IMG/VR virus record: IMGVR_UViG_3300023184_002488
Span: 1 to 56,981 of that record
Length of the DNA stretch: 56,981 bases
Origin: a virus
Reading direction: 5' to 3' (one strand)
Part shown: piece by piece, positions 1 to 7,528 of the stretch
Position numbering within the stretch: position 1 is the first letter of the stretch
Layout: the number at the start of each line of letters is the position of its first letter
Notes under the pieces: model-generated
What the model saw: the letters and a program-made list of their open reading frames with translations, nothing else
Databases searched by the model: none
What the model was told of the DNA's origin: nothing
Translations under genes and position numbers: made by a program

Positions 1-7
1 CCCACAT
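1..7 (-). CDS. Start of a further gene, cut by the window edge
   Basis: An ATG on the minus strand at 5-7 is preceded by AAGGAG with suitable spacing, inside the end of the 52-residue gene before it. Only the first two codons are inside the window, so nothing can be said about the product. Confidence 0.5.
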
Positions 8-11
8 AATA

Positions 12-170
12 CTACTCCTTAATTATTAAGTTGATAACGTCTACCATCATCCAGCCCACGGCAAAAGTGCCTAGAGCTGTTTGAACTACTGTTGGTAGAA
101 ACACCAGATAAGTTATGAATGCCAGGAGTAACAATGTTATTCTCAGCATCAAACTTCCGTTATTCCACAT
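12..170 (-). CDS. Small hydrophobic membrane protein, 52 aa
   Basis: The frame encodes 52 residues, ATG at 168-170 and TAG at 12-14. A strong ribosome site (GGAGG) lies within the last codons of the AAA ATPase gene directly upstream, so the two are translationally linked. Residues 8-25 are strongly hydrophobic and residues 27-50 form a second, weaker hydrophobic stretch, suggesting one or two membrane helices. There is no recognisable family. It follows the ATPase in the same early-type operon. A small inner-membrane role is inferred from composition only. Confidence 0.6.
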   Translation of the reverse strand: MWNNGSLMLRITLLLLAFITYLVFLPTVVQTALGTFAVGWMMVDVINLIIKE

Positions 171-171
171 A

Positions 172-1176
172 TTATCCTCCTGCTTTCATACAAGTTGTTG
201 AAGCCAGCGCAGACCATTTCAATGGAAAGCTCTTGCGTAACTGAGCGATCTTGATAGCCATACGCAGACTAACTTCACGTAACTTGTTTTGGTTAGCGAC
301 CATGAAGTCAATGATTTCATCCTGTTGGATCTGATCAAAGTCATAGTCTTCAAATAATACACCTGTGCGAGCGATCTGTTTGATACGCAAGATCTTATCG
401 TGCATGGTGTCTAAAGTCAGATCCAAATAGTGACAACGTGATTGAATGGCATCCAAGTGATCACGTGTTTTTTGCGATTTCATTTGATCAAACTTTAGGT
501 TTGTGATAAAGATAACTCCGCCTTTGAAATCGAACTGGTCTGGAATACCTTCGTTGCGTAGGCTATGGCTATCTGCTAACCATGAGATCCTACGTTTTTT
601 ACCTGAGTCAAGTGCGCCTTTAAGCAAGTTAAGACATACGTCATCAAGTAAGATGCTGTCACAGTCGTCGAATACCACAACTGAGTTCGAATCACTATAC
701 TTGTAAAGCGCCTTATACATACCTAATGCGCTGGCCGTACCTTTGATCATCTCTGACTTAACACGACGTCCTGAGATCTGATCAAAGAGGTTTGCCTTTT
801 CTAACTGTGCTTCGATACCAAAGCTCTTACCAACCCCCGGAGGGCCTGCAACGATCATGGCACGGATATCTCCGTTCAATACTGCCTTGGTCATGTCATC
901 TAAGATGTCAAAACGTTCAGCTATTTCACCGATACGTTTTTCTTCTACAGCTGGATCCACAGCTTCGACTGCGGCGGCAGGTGCGTCTACTAGTTCATAA
1001 TCTGTAAGACTAGATACATTAACACGAATCTTGTCTTTGCCAAAACGACCAGTGCCGTCTACGGTGATGTAACCACCTTTGCTACCTAATTGGAATTGTT
1101 TGATGAGCGGAAACACTTCATCTCGAACTTCCTGATTGCGATAACTGCCGTTCTTAATTTTTACGAATGCCTGCAT
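172..1176 (-). CDS. AAA+ family ATPase
   Basis: This 334-residue protein carries a Walker A motif GPPGVGKS at residues 111-118 and a Walker B segment VVVFDDCD at about 166-173, so it is a P-loop ATPase of the AAA+ group. The first 75 residues are separate: a small basic and beta-rich stretch (GSYRNQEVRDEVFPLIKQF) followed by an acidic/alanine linker. The ATPase core ends near residue 290 with an Arg/Lys-rich helical tail. AAA proteins of this size are common in T4-like phages but their substrate is usually unknown; remodelling of nucleic-acid or protein complexes is an inference. AAAGGA precedes the ATG, and a perfect sigma70 promoter embedded in an inverted repeat lies about 70 bp upstream. 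Confidence 0.85.
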   Translation of the reverse strand: MQAFVKIKNGSYRNQEVRDEVFPLIKQFQLGSKGGYITVDGTGRFGKDKIRVNVSSLTDYELVDAPAAAVEAVDPAVEEKRIGEIAERFDILDDMTKAVLNGDIRAMIVAGPPGVGKSFGIEAQLEKANLFDQISGRRVKSEMIKGTASALGMYKALYKYSDSNSVVVFDDCDSILLDDVCLNLLKGALDSGKKRRISWLADSHSLRNEGIPDQFDFKGGVIFITNLKFDQMKSQKTRDHLDAIQSRCHYLDLTLDTMHDKILRIKQIARTGVLFEDYDFDQIQQDEIIDFMVANQNKLREVSLRMAIKIAQLRKSFPLKWSALASTTCMKAGG

Positions 1177-1243
1177 TTGTCTAGTCCTTTATATTAGTTA
1201 AAATATTGTGAAGCAGTTGTCTGCTTTCTTATTTTATAATACT

Positions 1244-1272
1244 ATTATAGCACCAAAAAGTGGTTTTGTCAA
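1244..1272 (-). promoter_or_regulatory. Sigma70 (early-type) promoter of the AAA ATPase gene
   Basis: On the minus strand a perfect -35 TTGACA (1267-1272) and -10 TATAAT (1244-1249) are separated by 17 bp. The -35 box sits in the centre of an inverted repeat (1256-1280), so it may be operator-controlled. Confidence 0.85.
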
Positions 1273-1280
1273 CCACTTTT
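1256..1280. repeat. Inverted repeat overlapping a -35 box (possible operator)
   Basis: AAAAGTGGTT (1256-1265) and AACCACTTTT (1271-1280) are perfect complements with a 5-nt centre. The palindrome covers the -35 element of the ATPase promoter, the arrangement of a repressor site; it could also fold in RNA from upstream read-through. Confidence 0.6.
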
Positions 1281-1286
1281 GGGCTA

Positions 1287-1301
1287 TGTAAGTCATTGAT
1301 T
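1287..1301 (-). promoter_or_regulatory. 15-bp box upstream of promoter, copy 1
   Basis: The minus-strand sequence AATCAATGACTTACA lies 14 bp upstream of the -35 of the ATPase promoter. The identical 15-mer occurs at 1781-1795, also exactly 14 bp from the -35 of the next promoter. Constant spacing suggests an activator or alpha-CTD (UP-like) contact site. Confidence 0.6.
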
Positions 1302-1309
1302 ATTCTTGA

Positions 1310-1666
1310 TTATCTCCAGGATAATACTTCATCAGCTGTTATTACTCCGGCATCAATAGCTGATGCTACTACTTGCTCATAACAACTTTGTCGTTTGCTT
1401 TTTTTCAGATCATATGGTGCACGTAATAAAAAGTTTAGTTGAAGTCTAAGAGCTGTTTGATCAGGATCTTTAAGTCCGCTTAAATAAGCAGAATAAGGCA
1501 TTGGTTGTTTATAAATTAACCTATGTGCCAATTCTTCAACTTTATCTCTATCTGGGTGATCTGACCACTTAGTACGGTCTTCCCCTAAGATTGTTTTACA
1601 CATTTTGAAAAACCGTGTGCGATTGATTTCGGTAAAACCTGGTTGAACTACTGCATGTTTATACAT
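1310..1666 (-). CDS. Hypothetical protein, 118 aa
   Basis: No family is recognised. The start is taken at ATG 1664-1666 (MYKHAVVQPG) because GGAAGGA lies just upstream; a longer frame from GTG at 1684 would contain that ribosome site. The protein is basic with a helical look; mid-region KWSDHPDRDKVEELAHRLI and a C-terminal part resembling a small helical DNA-binding or regulatory protein. It has its own sigma70 promoter and a leader of about 65 nt. Confidence 0.7.
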   Translation of the reverse strand: MYKHAVVQPGFTEINRTRFFKMCKTILGEDRTKWSDHPDRDKVEELAHRLIYKQPMPYSAYLSGLKDPDQTALRLQLNFLLRAPYDLKKSKRQSCYEQVVASAIDAGVITADEVLSWR

Positions 1667-1737
1667 ATTTTTCCTTCCGAGCACTTAGCTCTAATTGTTA
1701 AAAAGTAGGAGAGCACGTTTGCTTCTCCAGTATTAGT

Positions 1738-1766
1738 ATTATACGATCTTTTAGGTGTTTTGTCAA
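1738..1766 (-). promoter_or_regulatory. Sigma70 (early-type) promoter
   Basis: TTGACA (1761-1766), 17-bp spacer, TATAAT (1738-1743), directed at the 118-residue gene. The identical 15-bp box at 1781-1795 lies 14 bp upstream of the -35. Confidence 0.85.
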
Positions 1767-1780
1767 GCTCTTTTTGGTCT

Positions 1781-1795
1781 TGTAAGTCATTGATT
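1781..1795 (-). promoter_or_regulatory. 15-bp box upstream of promoter, copy 2
   Basis: Second copy of AATCAATGACTTACA, identical to 1287-1301 and at the same distance from its -35 box. It starts a few bases after the stop codon of the 63-residue gene, so it is not explained by coding sequence. Confidence 0.6.
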
Positions 1796-1798
1796 TTA

Positions 1799-1990
1799 TT
1801 ACAAAGTTGGCCATCGATTAGCTATGGTTTTATCTCTGTAGTCTGGATCTTGCCATAATGCCTTGCTTAACTTACTTCGAGCTTTTCTCCATTTGGGGTC
1901 AAAGTTAGCTCTTAGCTTCATGTTGCCCCAAAGAACAACTTCATCTACTAAATACTCTTTACCATTTAATGCTGTTGCATACTTTTTCAT
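1799..1990 (-). CDS. Small hypothetical protein, 63 aa
   Basis: A 63-residue basic protein starting MKKYATALNGKEYLVDE, with AGGAG upstream of the ATG. It is Trp/Arg/Lys-rich in the C-terminal half. No family is recognised. It lies in the run of small early-type genes typical of host-takeover regions of T4-like phages; that role is inference from position. Confidence 0.6.
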   Translation of the reverse strand: MKKYATALNGKEYLVDEVVLWGNMKLRANFDPKWRKARSKLSKALWQDPDYRDKTIANRWPTL

Positions 1991-2026
1991 GAGATTTCTC
2001 CTAATAAATGTTTTAATAATATTTTG

Positions 2027-2236
2027 TTATACAAAATCGTAGGCAAATTCGCCGGTATCACCAATAGGGCTAATTTGGACTTTACCTAAGCCCAAGCTCT
2101 TGCTTAGTGCATGGAATACACTGCGGGCTTGGTCTTCAGTGATAGTGCTGACAAACAAGGTGCCGTTATAGAACTCCGTAGTCACGGGCTTGTCTAGGGT
2201 AATTGTTACTAGTTGTTTTGCACAGGTTTCAAACAT
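2027..2236 (-). CDS. Small hypothetical protein, 69 aa
   Basis: A 69-residue protein starting MFETCAKQLVTITLDKPVTT; the first half looks beta-rich and is followed by a helix (TEDQARSVFHALSKSLGL). AAGGA precedes the ATG and a sigma70 promoter lies 35 bp upstream. No family is recognised. Confidence 0.65.
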   Translation of the reverse strand: MFETCAKQLVTITLDKPVTTEFYNGTLFVSTITEDQARSVFHALSKSLGLGKVQISPIGDTGEFAYDFV

Positions 2237-2270
2237 TGTTTAGTTCCTTTTCTTATTGTCTATGTGTAAC

Positions 2271-2299
2271 ATTATACACTCAGACAACCAAAAAGTCAA
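2271..2299 (-). promoter_or_regulatory. Sigma70 (early-type) promoter
   Basis: TTGACT (2294-2299), 17 bp, TATAAT (2271-2276) on the minus strand, directed at the 69-residue gene. It begins just after the stop codon of the glycosyltransferase-like gene. Confidence 0.8.
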
Positions 2300-2305
2300 C
2301 CAAAA

Positions 2306-3397
2306 TTATGCTAAAAAGTGCTTGGAAAAATACTCTCGTGGATGGTGGTTTTTTAGGCCAAATTCTATGCCGTAACACTTCATGGGAACATGGGTCGCCA
2401 CCAACATAGCAGTATCACGGGCTTGACGCATAGCTTCTTTATCATACTCTGGGCAGTGTGTAACCTTACCCAATCTTGACTTCCAGAATAAGGGAATATC
2501 TTCTTCTACCCAACGGTAATCTGTGCCACTAGGTTTGGCATTGTATAACCATTCTGCCGCTGGATTAAAATTAACCCAACTATCATCACGCTCATAGAAT
2601 CCTATAGCGATCTTTAAATCACCTTCAAAGAATCCCGGTGGAATGAACATGGGCGGAACGATGTTTTCTAAGGTCTGTGCCATATTATCATTGACATGAC
2701 TGTAGCCTTCATAATGACGCACTATTTCTTTGGTTGGTGCGTAGACCGGTCCTGGACATACATATCCATGGTGTGCACCTAGGTAGTCTACTTTAAACAT
2801 CAGTGCATCACCGTAGTCACGCTCCCAATATTTCTTAAGACGCTCAGCTTTGAGCATCATGATGCCATCATAGGTTTCCCAGTTGTAACGGATAAAGTCA
2901 CCATCACTGGTAAGTTCACCATTGTAGTGCTTGCTCATGCGCATCTGTTCTGGCCAATGGCTATAATACATCACAGCATTGGGATCTGGATCCAGCTCTA
3001 ACCAATTGATCGCACTTTCAACCATGTCCAAATTACTATCAATAAAGATATGATCATCATTACAGGCCAGCCAAACTATCTCTTCGGGGTCATCTAAATA
3101 CCGATCGCAGATTACTTTCCAATCGCGACCGTAGTCACAGCGTTGCCATATCAACTCTAGTTTATCAGCAGGGAATAGTTCCTTCATATAGGTTTCTAAT
3201 TCTTGCTGGCGATGTGCTAGTTCTGGTGCCAACGTAACGCAGAACACGAACTTACTGACTAGGGGCTCCAGCACTGCGGTGCTGGCAAGACAATAACGGA
3301 ATACATCGTAACGTTCTGGGTTAGGCATCCATGCCGCACGACGATAAGGATAGCCCATACGGATGTCTGTGATCTTTACATTGAATAAAACGATCAT
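2306..3397 (-). CDS. Putative glycosyltransferase-like protein, last gene of the sugar cassette
   Basis: The 363-residue protein has no family I can name with certainty. It contains an acidic motif, WLACNDDHIFID, at about residues 128-139, of the kind that holds the metal and sugar nucleotide in GT-A glycosyltransferases or Stealth-type sugar-phosphate transferases, after a hydrophobic strand. The region is rich in Trp, Tyr and His, as in phage glycosyltransferases. Its ATG overlaps the stop codon of the aldolase gene (TAATG), so it is co-translated with the cassette 6898-3397. A role in transferring the sugar made by that cassette is inferred from position. Confidence 0.55.
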   Translation of the reverse strand: MIVLFNVKITDIRMGYPYRRAAWMPNPERYDVFRYCLASTAVLEPLVSKFVFCVTLAPELAHRQQELETYMKELFPADKLELIWQRCDYGRDWKVICDRYLDDPEEIVWLACNDDHIFIDSNLDMVESAINWLELDPDPNAVMYYSHWPEQMRMSKHYNGELTSDGDFIRYNWETYDGIMMLKAERLKKYWERDYGDALMFKVDYLGAHHGYVCPGPVYAPTKEIVRHYEGYSHVNDNMAQTLENIVPPMFIPPGFFEGDLKIAIGFYERDDSWVNFNPAAEWLYNAKPSGTDYRWVEEDIPLFWKSRLGKVTHCPEYDKEAMRQARDTAMLVATHVPMKCYGIEFGLKNHHPREYFSKHFLA

Positions 3398-4380
3398 TAG
3401 GCTAGATTATCTGTATAGGTATTAAAGATCTGATACATGGCTTGATTGACTTCATTGGTCCAATCACCATGCTGGCTAAGTTGCTCAAGGATTGCCTGAT
3501 ACTCTGGACTATTGAAACAGTAGTGTCCAGCGACGATGACTTTTTGTTCATCGGCATCACTATCAGTCCATTTCTTCCAACGACCGCTGGCTAGGACAAC
3601 TCGACTAAAGGCGTCCCATTGTGCTTCACCACCGCGGGCAAGTGCCATTTCTTTTAATAGCTTGGTCTGCACTACACCTAGTTGTGGGGCGATATTCATA
3701 GCATGGACACCTGCGGCTTTACGTAATTGGATCTGTTCAGCTGTTAGATAATCGGCATTGTGTTCTTTTAGCTTAACACCATTTTCATTAGCGACCCTCA
3801 CCAAGTCTCGGACTGTATCAATCTCAAATGTGCCTGCTTGATGATCTTCGTGACACAGACTACCTGTCTGTGCTACTACGAATTCCAAGTTAGGTATGTT
3901 CTTAGCAAATGCTACATCATTCTTATACTTGATAGCACCTGCGGCTACACCTACGTTTTCTTCTGTGCCAAATTCAAAGCGGATATTAGGATTTAGATCG
4001 ATACAGAATTTAAATAATTCTTCAGCGATACCATAGGTATCATCTACACGACTAGTATCAATATGGATTAAGTTATACCCTTGTTCAATATCATAGGCGA
4101 TAGTCTTTTTAGTTGCTTCTACTGCGTCTTTTAAACTAAGACCTTTTTCTGCATCTAAGAAGTATGGACCACAATGGTCACGGCACATCCAAACATGGTC
4201 AGTTGGTAGCGTGTTTAATAGAGCTCGTAGTTCTGGTGTGGTCATCACATAACCCGTTTCTGCATCTACTTGATTACGGCTTGCGATAATCATCAAAGGT
4301 CGTTTTGTATCGTGTGTGTAGTTACAGATTGCTGTAATCACTTCACGGCTCATTGGTCCAAATCCTAGTCTAAAATCCAT
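3397..4380 (-). CDS. Class II tagatose-bisphosphate aldolase-like protein (GatZ/KbaZ family)
   Basis: The 327-residue product aligns by eye with GatZ/KbaZ-type subunits: PLMIIASRNQVD and a following GYVMTTPELR match the family segment PLLIEATSNQVD...GYTGMTP; RDHCGPYFL matches GGDHLGP; IHIDTS and KEHNADYLT match IHLDCS and EAHSTDY. In enterobacteria these proteins support class II sugar-bisphosphate aldolases of the galactitol/N-acetylgalactosamine pathways; stand-alone homologues may be aldolases themselves. The start is ATG 4378-4380, which overlaps the end of the phosphatase gene; longer frames would run far into it. It sits between a KdsC-like phosphatase and a glycosyltransferase-like gene, suggesting carbon-carbon bond formation or cleavage in sugar synthesis (inference). 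Confidence 0.7.
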   Translation of the reverse strand: MDFRLGFGPMSREVITAICNYTHDTKRPLMIIASRNQVDAETGYVMTTPELRALLNTLPTDHVWMCRDHCGPYFLDAEKGLSLKDAVEATKKTIAYDIEQGYNLIHIDTSRVDDTYGIAEELFKFCIDLNPNIRFEFGTEENVGVAAGAIKYKNDVAFAKNIPNLEFVVAQTGSLCHEDHQAGTFEIDTVRDLVRVANENGVKLKEHNADYLTAEQIQLRKAAGVHAMNIAPQLGVVQTKLLKEMALARGGEAQWDAFSRVVLASGRWKKWTDSDADEQKVIVAGHYCFNSPEYQAILEQLSQHGDWTNEVNQAMYQIFNTYTDNLA

Positions 4381-4840
4381 GTTCAATCCCCATCTTATCC
4401 ATAATAATAATACAAGCGTCCATAACTGCACCTTTGCCGCCTTCACGTTCTGTTACGTGGGTGGCATTAGCTCTTGCTGTTCTCCAGGCCTGTGCTGGGG
4501 CAAAACTTAAACCCACATGTGGGAATATCTTTGCATCAAAAGGTCCGTCACCCATAAAGATAGTTTCACTTGGATCTCCTTTGCTCAAGACCCAGTTAAG
4601 TCTATCCTTTTCTTTAACCATGGTCACAGGAAACTTCATATGTGTTGTGATACGGTTATAGGTGATAGGCCAGCCATTTTCATCAGCACTAACAAACTCT
4701 ATATCTAAGTGGTCACGCAGGAGTTTAAGTCCATCGTGATCATAGTTACCAAAGGCCTTGAATGGTTTTCCATCCACACCCCAATAGAGCATGCCGTCGT
4801 TTAATACACCATCTACATCCATGATAAAACGTTTATACAT
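4370..4840 (-). CDS. HAD phosphatase of the KdsC type
   Basis: The 156-residue protein begins MYKRFIMDVDGVLNDG: the DxDG motif (D8, D10) is the nucleophile motif of HAD phosphatases, and DVDGVLxDG is characteristic of KdsC (3-deoxy-D-manno-octulosonate 8-phosphate phosphatase) and its relatives. Motif IV is visible as FMGDGPFD at about residues 95-102. Length matches the compact, capless KdsC group. The substrate is probably a sugar-acid or sugar phosphate made by the neighbouring genes. The gene is packed between the nucleotidyltransferase-kinase and the aldolase with overlaps. Confidence 0.75.
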   Translation of the reverse strand: MYKRFIMDVDGVLNDGMLYWGVDGKPFKAFGNYDHDGLKLLRDHLDIEFVSADENGWPITYNRITTHMKFPVTMVKEKDRLNWVLSKGDPSETIFMGDGPFDAKIFPHVGLSFAPAQAWRTARANATHVTEREGGKGAVMDACIIIMDKMGIEHGF

Positions 4841-6444
4841 TATCCTAATACCTTGCTAAAGTGTAATTGAGCAAGTGCTATCAAGAACTTGTCAAATGGT
4901 GCTTCATGTAGTGGGCTCATGTTCAAGTAGATGATCGGCACTAAAGTCTTAACCTTCTTCCAATCTAATCCTTGTTTAACTACCCATTTTTGTAAAATTT
5001 CTTCGTAGACTTTAACATCATTTACGCTAGGAACTTCTAGTGTAACATAATCATTACGTTCTGTATAGCTGTAACGTTCATGTTTGATGTCTTTATAACT
5101 AAGATGTAAACCACCTAACATTTTTGCTAGATCGTAATATTGATCACCGTATAGTGCACCACCAAAGTCAGTGCGCCAATCGATAGCAGTGAATTGATCT
5201 GAGAAATGTTTTTTGTGTTCTTCATAGTTGGTCAATGGACCTAGATACTGCCCATGTTGATAAATGGTATTATCAAAGTGTAGATCACCGTGGATAAACT
5301 TCCATGATGTTTCTGTAGTTAACCAAGTAAAGTCAATCTTGCTTAGGTATGTATCAATGGTATCTACTTCGACTCCGTTAACCACACATGGCTCACTCCA
5401 GTTAGCATACTTGGCACGGAACATTTCAACACGTTCCATGGTCTTTTCATAGTAAAACTTATTACAGATATTGAGATGATCAATGTCAGCATCGTTTTCA
5501 GCTGGAGCATCTTTCCATAATGTTGTTTCACACCAAGCTAACATACTTTCAAATATCTCTGGGGTGTATTGATTATAAACAATATCACCCTTGGCAAAGT
5601 CGTGTATCAAGAAGTTACCCGAAACTTCAACATTACTAGGCATGGCTTCTGGATTACATTCAGCACGACGAACACGCATCTCTGCTTGTCGAGGATTGGT
5701 CCAGAACTTGATGATCTTTTTATTATCATTGTAGAATAGTTCATCTGGTTTAGGAAAACTCACATCAGTGAATTCACTTGATAATTCTTCCCACTTTTCA
5801 TATGTGCCAAAGTCTTTCCAACCACGCACTGTATGTGCTCGTAATTTTAATCCATCAAATCCTTCTGGAGTTTCTTTGGCTTTACGATTGATTAGATTGT
5901 TTAGGTAGTTGTCATCTTTAGCATACATCAAACCAATGAACGCATCAACTGCGGTCTTGCTAGACTCTTTATTCTTTACGCTGATGATCTTATCAGCTTC
6001 ACGTTCGATCCAACAATAGTCTTGTGCAATAGCACTGTCTACAGGATGGACTCCGATCCAATCGTGATCTAGTTTGTCACGATATTCAAAATCAAACAGT
6101 GTGTCGCAGGCTAACCACATGAATCCACCATGTAGGTATTTGGCACAGGCCTGTATGCTGGTTGCTGGACCTGTATCACCTTCTGCATAGTTAGGGATAT
6201 CGACAAACACTACATCTTTATCGCTGTGGACTACGCCGACATAATCTTTGATATACTGTCCCATATGACCACAGGCAACAACGAAACGTGTACCTATGTC
6301 AAACTTTTCCATGATGTGACTGATCAATGGTTTGTTGTCATAGGGTATAAGTGCCTTAGGTACCATGCGACTAAATGGACCCATTCTTCGTCCATAGCCC
6401 GCGGCTAGGATTAATACTGTGAGTTTATTGTTGGTGTTCGGCAT
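4840..6444 (-). CDS. Sugar nucleotidyltransferase fused to an APH/choline-kinase-like kinase
   Basis: This 534-residue protein has two enzyme domains. Residues 8-230 are a sugar-phosphate nucleotidyltransferase (LTVLILAAGYGRRMGPFSR, then PKALIPYDNKPL). Residues 260-534 resemble aminoglycoside/choline kinases, with the catalytic loop HGDLHFDN at 385-392 and the metal motif IDWR at 421-424. Together they could phosphorylate and then activate a sugar or alcohol as a nucleotide conjugate. The start at ATG 6442-6444 is chosen because GGAAG precedes it at 5 nt; it overlaps the cupin gene by 20 nt. Similar kinase-plus-cytidylyltransferase logic occurs as separate proteins in phosphocholine (LicA/LicC) synthesis. 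The substrate is unknown. Confidence 0.8.
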   Translation of the reverse strand: MPNTNNKLTVLILAAGYGRRMGPFSRMVPKALIPYDNKPLISHIMEKFDIGTRFVVACGHMGQYIKDYVGVVHSDKDVVFVDIPNYAEGDTGPATSIQACAKYLHGGFMWLACDTLFDFEYRDKLDHDWIGVHPVDSAIAQDYCWIEREADKIISVKNKESSKTAVDAFIGLMYAKDDNYLNNLINRKAKETPEGFDGLKLRAHTVRGWKDFGTYEKWEELSSEFTDVSFPKPDELFYNDNKKIIKFWTNPRQAEMRVRRAECNPEAMPSNVEVSGNFLIHDFAKGDIVYNQYTPEIFESMLAWCETTLWKDAPAENDADIDHLNICNKFYYEKTMERVEMFRAKYANWSEPCVVNGVEVDTIDTYLSKIDFTWLTTETSWKFIHGDLHFDNTIYQHGQYLGPLTNYEEHKKHFSDQFTAIDWRTDFGGALYGDQYYDLAKMLGGLHLSYKDIKHERYSYTERNDYVTLEVPSVNDVKVYEEILQKWVVKQGLDWKKVKTLVPIIYLNMSPLHEAPFDKFLIALAQLHFSKVLG

Positions 6445-6898
6445 CGATTCTTCCATGTCCTCTGTTTGCAGAGTCTTCAAGACGTATAACGTCATCTAAT
6501 TGAGTAGTGCTGGCTTCTGTGTAATGCAGATCATCATGTGCAACCATACGATGTATAGTGCAGGGTGGTGTGTGGAATACAGCACCTGGTGCTAGTTCTT
6601 CAGTGATCAATTCACTTTTGATCTGAGCTATTTCTTCAGCTGAATATCCGCCAGCTAGATAACGCTCGCAATCAAACGGCTTGGGATGATAGATCAGCGC
6701 ACCATTGCCCACATGTAAATGGATACTTTCAGATTTGTATTGGTGGACTTGTAGGCTAGTAACAAAGCCTGCTTTTAAGATTAATTCTTTTAGTGCGAAT
6801 GGGTAAACATCATTACCTGGCATTAGCCAAGTTTCGGTTCCCCAAGGTTTATGAACTACGTGACAGTTCTCTATTCTTTGAAAATCTACAGTCATCAT
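6425..6898 (-). CDS. Cupin, phosphomannose-isomerase-like
   Basis: The 157-residue protein has the hallmark VHKPWGTETWL at residues 14-24, similar to the KPWG start of cupin-type mannose/glucose-6-phosphate isomerases. Metal-binding His candidates follow (LQVHQYKSESIHLHVG at about 50-65, and H107 in TPPCTIHRM), and the C-terminal signature STTQLDDVIRLEDSANRGH is typical of this group. It is a single-domain cupin, first gene of the compact sugar cassette, so isomerisation of the starting sugar phosphate is plausible. AGGGG precedes the ATG. The promoter upstream combines an early sigma70 site with a late octamer. Confidence 0.7.
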   Translation of the reverse strand: MMTVDFQRIENCHVVHKPWGTETWLMPGNDVYPFALKELILKAGFVTSLQVHQYKSESIHLHVGNGALIYHPKPFDCERYLAGGYSAEEIAQIKSELITEELAPGAVFHTPPCTIHRMVAHDDLHYTEASTTQLDDVIRLEDSANRGHGRIDAEHQQ

Positions 6899-6918
6899 TG
6901 ACCCCTAGTTGATAATAC

Positions 6919-6947
6919 ATTTTACAATATTTATCGACCAGTGTCAA
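6919..6947 (-). promoter_or_regulatory. Sigma70 promoter of the sugar cassette
   Basis: TTGACA (6942-6947), 17 bp, TAAAAT (6919-6924). The spacer contains the late octamer GATAAATA (6928-6935), so the same DNA may serve early and late transcription. Confidence 0.8.
6928..6935 (-). promoter_or_regulatory. T4-type late promoter octamer inside the sigma70 spacer
   Basis: GATAAATA on the minus strand matches the T4-like late consensus (TATAAATA/NATAAATA). It would start transcripts about 25 nt before the cupin ATG. Confidence 0.5.
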
Positions 6948-6977
6948 CGGCTATTTAAAACTTGATTTTACTTTTGA

Positions 6978-7133
6978 TTAACAACAATCGCTAAATGCAT
7001 CAATCCAACGTCTGTTACAAGCTGTGTCTTTATCAGCACATGGTGTTTCTGCTTGTGGTTGAACTGGTTTAGCAGGAATACTTGCGACCATAGCTTCTGT
7101 GGCTAGGTCAGATAAGTCTGCTTGTTTCGTCAT
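6978..7133 (-). CDS. Small hypothetical protein, 51 aa
   Basis: The start is ATG 7131-7133 with AAAGGAAG directly upstream; a longer frame from 7184 would swallow that ribosome site. The product is polar with a Pro/Ala/Gln-rich middle and four Cys residues in the last third, ending DAFSDCC. No family is recognised. Confidence 0.55.
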   Translation of the reverse strand: MTKQADLSDLATEAMVASIPAKPVQPQAETPCADKDTACNRRWIDAFSDCC

Positions 7134-7167
7134 TTTACTTCCTTTCGCCTTTTGGGCATTGTTAAAA

Positions 7168-7188
7168 TATAGTGATTTTGTCACTATA
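7168..7188. repeat. 8-bp inverted repeat between small genes
   Basis: TATAGTGA (7168-7175) and TCACTATA (7181-7188) are perfect complements with a 5-nt centre. On the minus strand the centre contains GACAAAA, as does the operator-like repeat at 1256-1280. It may be a regulator site or an RNA hairpin; I see no matching -10 box. Confidence 0.45.
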
Positions 7189-7202
7189 CCATTATTTAGT
7201 TG

Positions 7203-7490
7203 TTATGGTAGTTTAGGTGCACCTAATGCGTCTAACATACTGTCTACACCAGCATACCAATTTTCAGTAACATTGATACCATAGAATACAATACCACGGG
7301 CGGTATCACTGAATCCTCCGAGTAATATTAAAAATAAAATTATCCAAACTACGATCCAAGGACTGGTTTTATAATTATAGGAACCGCTATCAAAATCTGA
7401 ATGTTGGTAATTACGGGTGTAGTGATACCATTCACTACGATTTGGGTTACCGCGTGGCCCCCAATTTGGATCATCATATCTATTGTTCAT
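7203..7490 (-). CDS. Small single-pass membrane protein, 95 aa, predicted leaderless
   Basis: The start is ATG 7488-7490 (MNNRYDDPNWG). Residues 1-43 are hydrophilic and Tyr/Asn/Arg-rich, residues 45-61 form one hydrophobic helix (WIVVWIILFLILLGG), and the rest is amphipathic. There is no Shine-Dalgarno sequence: the -10 TATAAT of a perfect promoter ends 6 nt before the ATG, so the transcript should begin at the start codon. It lies next to the cell-wall hydrolase gene, which makes a lysis or envelope role possible, but no family is recognised. Confidence 0.65.
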   Translation of the reverse strand: MNNRYDDPNWGPRGNPNRSEWYHYTRNYQHSDFDSGSYNYKTSPWIVVWIILFLILLGGFSDTARGIVFYGINVTENWYAGVDSMLDALGAPKLP

Positions 7491-7496
7491 GCAAGT

Positions 7497-7525
7497 ATTA
7501 TACACGAACAATAGACTGATGTCAA
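7497..7525 (-). promoter_or_regulatory. Sigma70 promoter giving a leaderless transcript
   Basis: TTGACA (7520-7525), 17 bp, TATAAT (7497-7502). Six bases separate the -10 from the ATG at 7490, which places the expected transcription start on the A of the start codon. Confidence 0.8.
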
Positions 7526-7528
7526 AGA